Made by a program: the position numbers and the translations under genes
NCBI GenBank assembly: GCA_031254445.1
Contig: JAIRUL010000280.1
Location: 1-7,942 of the forward strand
DNA: 7,942 bases
DNA from: Chitinispirillales bacterium
GTDB lineage: Bacteria > Fibrobacterota > Chitinivibrionia > Chitinivibrionales > Chitinispirillaceae
Direction: 5' to 3'
Shown: piece after piece, positions 5,549 to 7,942 of the stretch
How positions within the stretch are numbered: the first letter of the stretch is position 1
Layout: every line of letters starts with the position of its first letter
Notes under the pieces: model-generated
Databases searched by the model: none
Seen by the model: only the letters and a program-made list of their open reading frames with translations
Told to the model about the DNA's origin: nothing

Positions 5549-7052
5549 AGCAATCCTCAAGCACGGCGGCGAGCAGCTTTACGAATTTTGGCACTGTATC
5601 GGTGTGAAGGGTTTCGTTTATGCCGTGTATGTCTGCGATCGTGGGGCCGCAGGAGATGAAGTCCATGCCGTCGAATTCGGCGAATTTGGCGGCGAAGTGG
5701 CCGCACTCCAAACCGGCGTGGACCGCGGAGGCGGCGCCGTCGGCGCCGAAGAGCTTTTTGTATTTATCGAGGAATAGGTCTCGCAAGCGGTTCTCCGCCT
5801 TGTAGGCCCATCCGGGCGAGCGGCTTGACGATTCGAAGCCCGCGCCGTGGGCGGCGCATATCCCGCGCATGTCGTCGGCGACAAGTTCGCGCAGCGCGTC
5901 GACCGAGCTCCTTACCATGCATGTTATCACGATGCTCTCCCCATCGTCGGCTATGATGCCGAGGTTTGAGCTGGTTTCGGCTAAACCGGGCATATTGGCG
6001 CTCCAAGTTAGCAGGCCGTCGGGGACGGATGCCGCGATGGATAGGAGCGCGGAGAGCGTTTTTTTGGAATACGGGGCGGTTGTGTCGATACGGTTGGTTA
6101 TGGTTGGCGTGTCAACGCGCAGATTGGGGTCTGTTGATTGGTGCCTATCCCTAAATATTTTCTCAATCATAGCGGCGGTTTGGCCTAACTTCCCGCTTTG
6201 CGTCCGCGGCGCGGCGATTATTGCCGATGCGTTGGACGGTATCGCGTTGGCCGCGTCGCCGCATTTGGCGAGTTTGACAACGGATACGTCGATCCCGGAG
6301 TATATGATTCTACGGACGGCATCGCACAATAACACGTTCGCGTTGGCGCGCATTTCGTGTATGGACAAGCCGGAATGGCCGCCGGTCAAACCGGAAACAG
6401 TCAATTCAAAGAACGATGGATTTTCGGGTAACGAATTGTTACGTTCGATAGGGATTTTTATGACGGCGTTGACCGAGCCGGCGCATCCCACGCTGTACTG
6501 CCCGTGCCGCCCGTCGTCGAGGTTGATAAATTTCGCGTTCCTAAAATTAAGCCCGGGCGCGATGTTGACAATATCGTCTTTCGATATGTCCCTCGCGCCG
6601 GTAAGCCCGCACTCTTCTTCTGCGGTGAATATTGCTACGATTGGAGGGTGTATGATATAACTCCCGCCGTCCAATACCTCCAATATAACTGCGACGCCGA
6701 TCCCATTATCCGCCCCAAGGGACGTCTTTTTGCCGGTGGCCGCGCTGCGGCCTGTCATCCGGTGCTCTTCGGAAAGGTAGGCGTCGATACCCAAGCTGAA
6801 ATCGGCAGAGACCGGAACGCAGACCATGTCGGTATGGGCTTGTAGGATTACGGGCGTTGAAGTATTTGTGTATTTGCCGGTAGCAGGTTTATAAATTATA
6901 ATATTATTCTTCCCGTCGCGAAGATGTTTAAGCCCGCGCTCGGCCGCAAAGCCTGCGAGTCTCTCCGCAATCAGCTCTTCGTGATAAGTCGCGCGTGGAG
7001 TTTTACATAGGATGTCAACGAAGAATTTTATTGTTTTGTCGCCCAAGCCCAT
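5547..7052 (-). CDS. pepD: Aminoacyl-histidine dipeptidase (Xaa-His / beta-Ala-His dipeptidase), peptidase family M20
   Basis: A 501-residue cytoplasmic dizinc metallopeptidase that hydrolyses dipeptides, classically Xaa-His including carnosine; E. coli PepD is about 485 residues. All metal and catalytic motifs are visible: QAHTDM with His73 and Asp75, SLGADNGIG with the bridging Asp115, FTAEEECG with the catalytic Glu145 and ligand Glu146, NLDD with Asp179 before GCAGS, and the C-terminal His476 in GPTIADIHG. The lid/dimerisation domain (about 200-390) includes GLTGGHSG (221-228). The segment HAGLECGHF (445-453) is typical of the PepD branch of M20. The ATG at 7052 has a good Shine-Dalgarno site (GGAGAG, 9 nt upstream). 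The gene lies 113 nt downstream of the kinase on the same strand and could be co-transcribed. It looks intact. Its natural role is probably peptide nitrogen recycling; PepD enzymes are broad enough that His specificity is not proven. Confidence 0.95.
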   Translation of the reverse strand: MGLGDKTIKFFVDILCKTPRATYHEELIAERLAGFAAERGLKHLRDGKNNIIIYKPATGKYTNTSTPVILQAHTDMVCVPVSADFSLGIDAYLSEEHRMTGRSAATGKKTSLGADNGIGVAVILEVLDGGSYIIHPPIVAIFTAEEECGLTGARDISKDDIVNIAPGLNFRNAKFINLDDGRHGQYSVGCAGSVNAVIKIPIERNNSLPENPSFFELTVSGLTGGHSGLSIHEMRANANVLLCDAVRRIIYSGIDVSVVKLAKCGDAANAIPSNASAIIAAPRTQSGKLGQTAAMIEKIFRDRHQSTDPNLRVDTPTITNRIDTTAPYSKKTLSALLSIAASVPDGLLTWSANMPGLAETSSNLGIIADDGESIVITCMVRSSVDALRELVADDMRGICAAHGAGFESSSRSPGWAYKAENRLRDLFLDKYKKLFGADGAASAVHAGLECGHFAAKFAEFDGMDFISCGPTIADIHGINETLHTDTVPKFVKLLAAVLEDC

Positions 7053-7061
7053 AGTGATAGT

Positions 7062-7067
7062 CTCTCC
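7062..7067 (-). promoter_or_regulatory. Strong ribosome binding site of pepD
   Basis: GGAGAG on the minus strand lies 9 nt before the ATG at 7052. It is the best-placed Shine-Dalgarno sequence in the window and fixes the pepD start. The other genes here have weak or distant sites. Confidence 0.7.
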
Positions 7068-7117
7068 GCCTTTCGCATTTTTTGTTGATGTTAGTGTCCA
7101 AGATACCGTTTATGTGG

Positions 7118-7133
7118 ATTGATAGCAATCAAT
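7118..7133. repeat. 6-bp inverted repeat ATTGAT-AGCA-ATCAAT between kinase and pepD
   Basis: ATTGAT (7118-7123) and ATCAAT (7128-7133) pair around a 4-nt loop, about 66 bp upstream of the pepD start codon and 33 bp after the kinase stop. It could be a small operator for a pepD promoter or a weak hairpin. No convincing -35/-10 pair is seen beside it and no U tract follows it. Confidence 0.25.
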
Positions 7134-7165
7134 TCGTACATAATAATTTGTAACGCGCGCCGCCG

Positions 7166-7942
7166 CTATATCCTTACCCCAAGCTTCTTATCCGCGTACC
7201 CGCGCAAATCATCTAGAAACGTACCGCAGTCGTCATACCTATCATCCCTATCGCATGCGATTGCTTTTTTGATGATAGTTTCCATATCGGCGTCTATCCT
7301 TGCGCTGCTCTCCATTGGCGTCATCTCAAAGAACGCTTGCGGGTTCTTGGCCTTTACCTTTACTAGCGTTATCGCCGGCAGCGCTTGTATCGGCAGCTTC
7401 CCGGCAAGGCACTCCCACAACGTGACCCCGGCGGCGAAGATGTCGGCCCGCGGGTCTGTCGCTTCGCCGCGCGCCTGTTCGGGCGGCATATAGGCGGGCG
7501 TGCCGTGGACGAACTTTGATTCGTCTTCCGTGAGCTCTGTCCGCGCGATTCCGAAGTCTACGAGAAACGTCCGCCCGCTCGCCTTTTCGATTAGGACGTT
7601 GCCAGGTTTTACGTCTTGGTGGACGACGCCCTCGCTGTGGGCGTATGTTAGCGCGTCGAGCGTGTGCGCCATGCACCGCAGCGCAACATGGGTGTCGATA
7701 AAGCGCTGCGACGGCACGGGGTGGCGGAGCTTGCGCCTTATAAGCGACAGCAGGCTTTCGCCCTCTATCAGTTGCATAGTGATGTACAGATATTCTTCGT
7801 ACTCGCCGACGTCGAACACGGTGACGATGTTCGGGTGGTTAAGCACGGCGACGGCCTCGGTCTCGTGCATAAAGCTTTGGGCGGTGGGCTTTTCTTTAGG
7901 CTCAAGCTGAGCGGAAATCTTGCGCCGGGGCGAATTCTGGAA
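7166..7942 (-). CDS. Hanks-type Ser/Thr protein kinase, 5'-truncated at the window edge
   Basis: An open frame runs from the right edge to a TAG stop, giving 258 visible residues; the true start is outside the window and the internal ATG at 7870 is not it. Numbering from that Met, the C-terminal part of the kinase N-lobe shows LNHPNIV (10-16). The catalytic loop is HQDVKPGN (84-91), with Asp86, Lys88 and Asn91 present. The metal-binding DFG is at 105-107, GTPAYMPPE (123-131) replaces the usual GT-x-x-Y-M-A-P-E, and Asp143 marks subdomain IX. The Arg of HRD is Gln, so this is a non-RD kinase. The glycine-rich loop is outside the window and the ATP-anchoring Lys is unclear. The protein ends about 20 residues after the kinase fold with no membrane segment, PASTA or WD40 repeats, so any sensory domain would lie at the unseen N terminus. 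It should phosphorylate Ser/Thr on protein targets; none can be named. It lies upstream of pepD on the same strand. Confidence 0.9.
   Translation of the reverse strand, partial: FQNSPRRKISAQLEPKEKPTAQSFMHETEAVAVLNHPNIVTVFDVGEYEEYLYITMQLIEGESLLSLIRRKLRHPVPSQRFIDTHVALRCMAHTLDALTYAHSEGVVHQDVKPGNVLIEKASGRTFLVDFGIARTELTEDESKFVHGTPAYMPPEQARGEATDPRADIFAAGVTLWECLAGKLPIQALPAITLVKVKAKNPQAFFEMTPMESSARIDADMETIIKKAIACDRDDRYDDCGTFLDDLRGYADKKLGVRI

Noticed and set aside
5869..6660. 263-residue open frame on the plus strand
   Set aside because: It lies wholly antisense to pepD, whose catalytic motifs are all in the minus-strand frame. The translation shows no recognisable domain and fits a frame kept open by the base composition of the real gene.
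7098..7106. CCAAGATAC, the reverse complement of GTATCTTGG at 5465-5473, in another spacer
   Set aside because: A single 9-nt match in opposite orientation relative to the downstream genes, with no extension on either side, is compatible with chance.

Overview
The window reads as chromosomal DNA from a bacterium with GC-rich genes and AT-rich spacers. The gene mix suggests the Planctomycetes-Verrucomicrobia-Lentisphaerae-Kiritimatiellae (PVC) group or a similar lineage. It includes a large exported clan GH-A glycosidase of a type common there, a Hanks-type Ser/Thr protein kinase, a GGDEF-like signalling protein and a PepD dipeptidase. This placement is inferred from gene content only; there is no rRNA or marker gene. 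I see no mobile element, CRISPR array, tRNA or rRNA gene.

Layout, left to right. 1-55: AT-rich tail beyond the first gene, with a short direct repeat and a hairpin that overlaps the first gene's stop codon. 56-583 (-): a small shikimate-kinase-fold protein that keeps its ATP-binding loop but seems to lack several substrate and lid residues. 584-770: a divergent AT-rich control region with a good sigma70-like promoter facing left, a weaker one facing right, a 12-bp palindrome and a repeated 13-mer. 771-3380 (+): an 869-residue exported glycosidase. 3381-3434: a 54-nt gap between convergent genes. 3435-5429 (-): a 664-residue cytoplasmic protein with an HD-GYP-associated type N-terminal domain, a helical middle and a C-terminal GGDEF fold that has lost its catalytic motif. 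5430-5546: a leader rich in inverted repeats. 5547-7052 (-): a complete PepD-type M20 dipeptidase. 7053-7165: a spacer with the pepD ribosome binding site and a small inverted repeat. 7166-7942 (-): a Ser/Thr kinase domain cut by the right edge. No gene-free stretch exceeds 300 bases.

The kinase, dipeptidase and GGDEF-like protein lie in that order on the minus strand with gaps of 113 and 117 nt. They could share read-through transcription but are not tightly coupled. The kinase and the GGDEF-like protein would fit a signalling theme; PepD is probably a metabolic neighbour. The glycosidase and the shikimate-kinase-like gene share a divergent promoter region and could be co-regulated. The items most worth a second look are the catalytically dead GGDEF protein, the substrate-residue losses in the shikimate-kinase-like protein, and the competing hairpins in 5461-5548. 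I do not see a clear complete new defence or metabolic system here.
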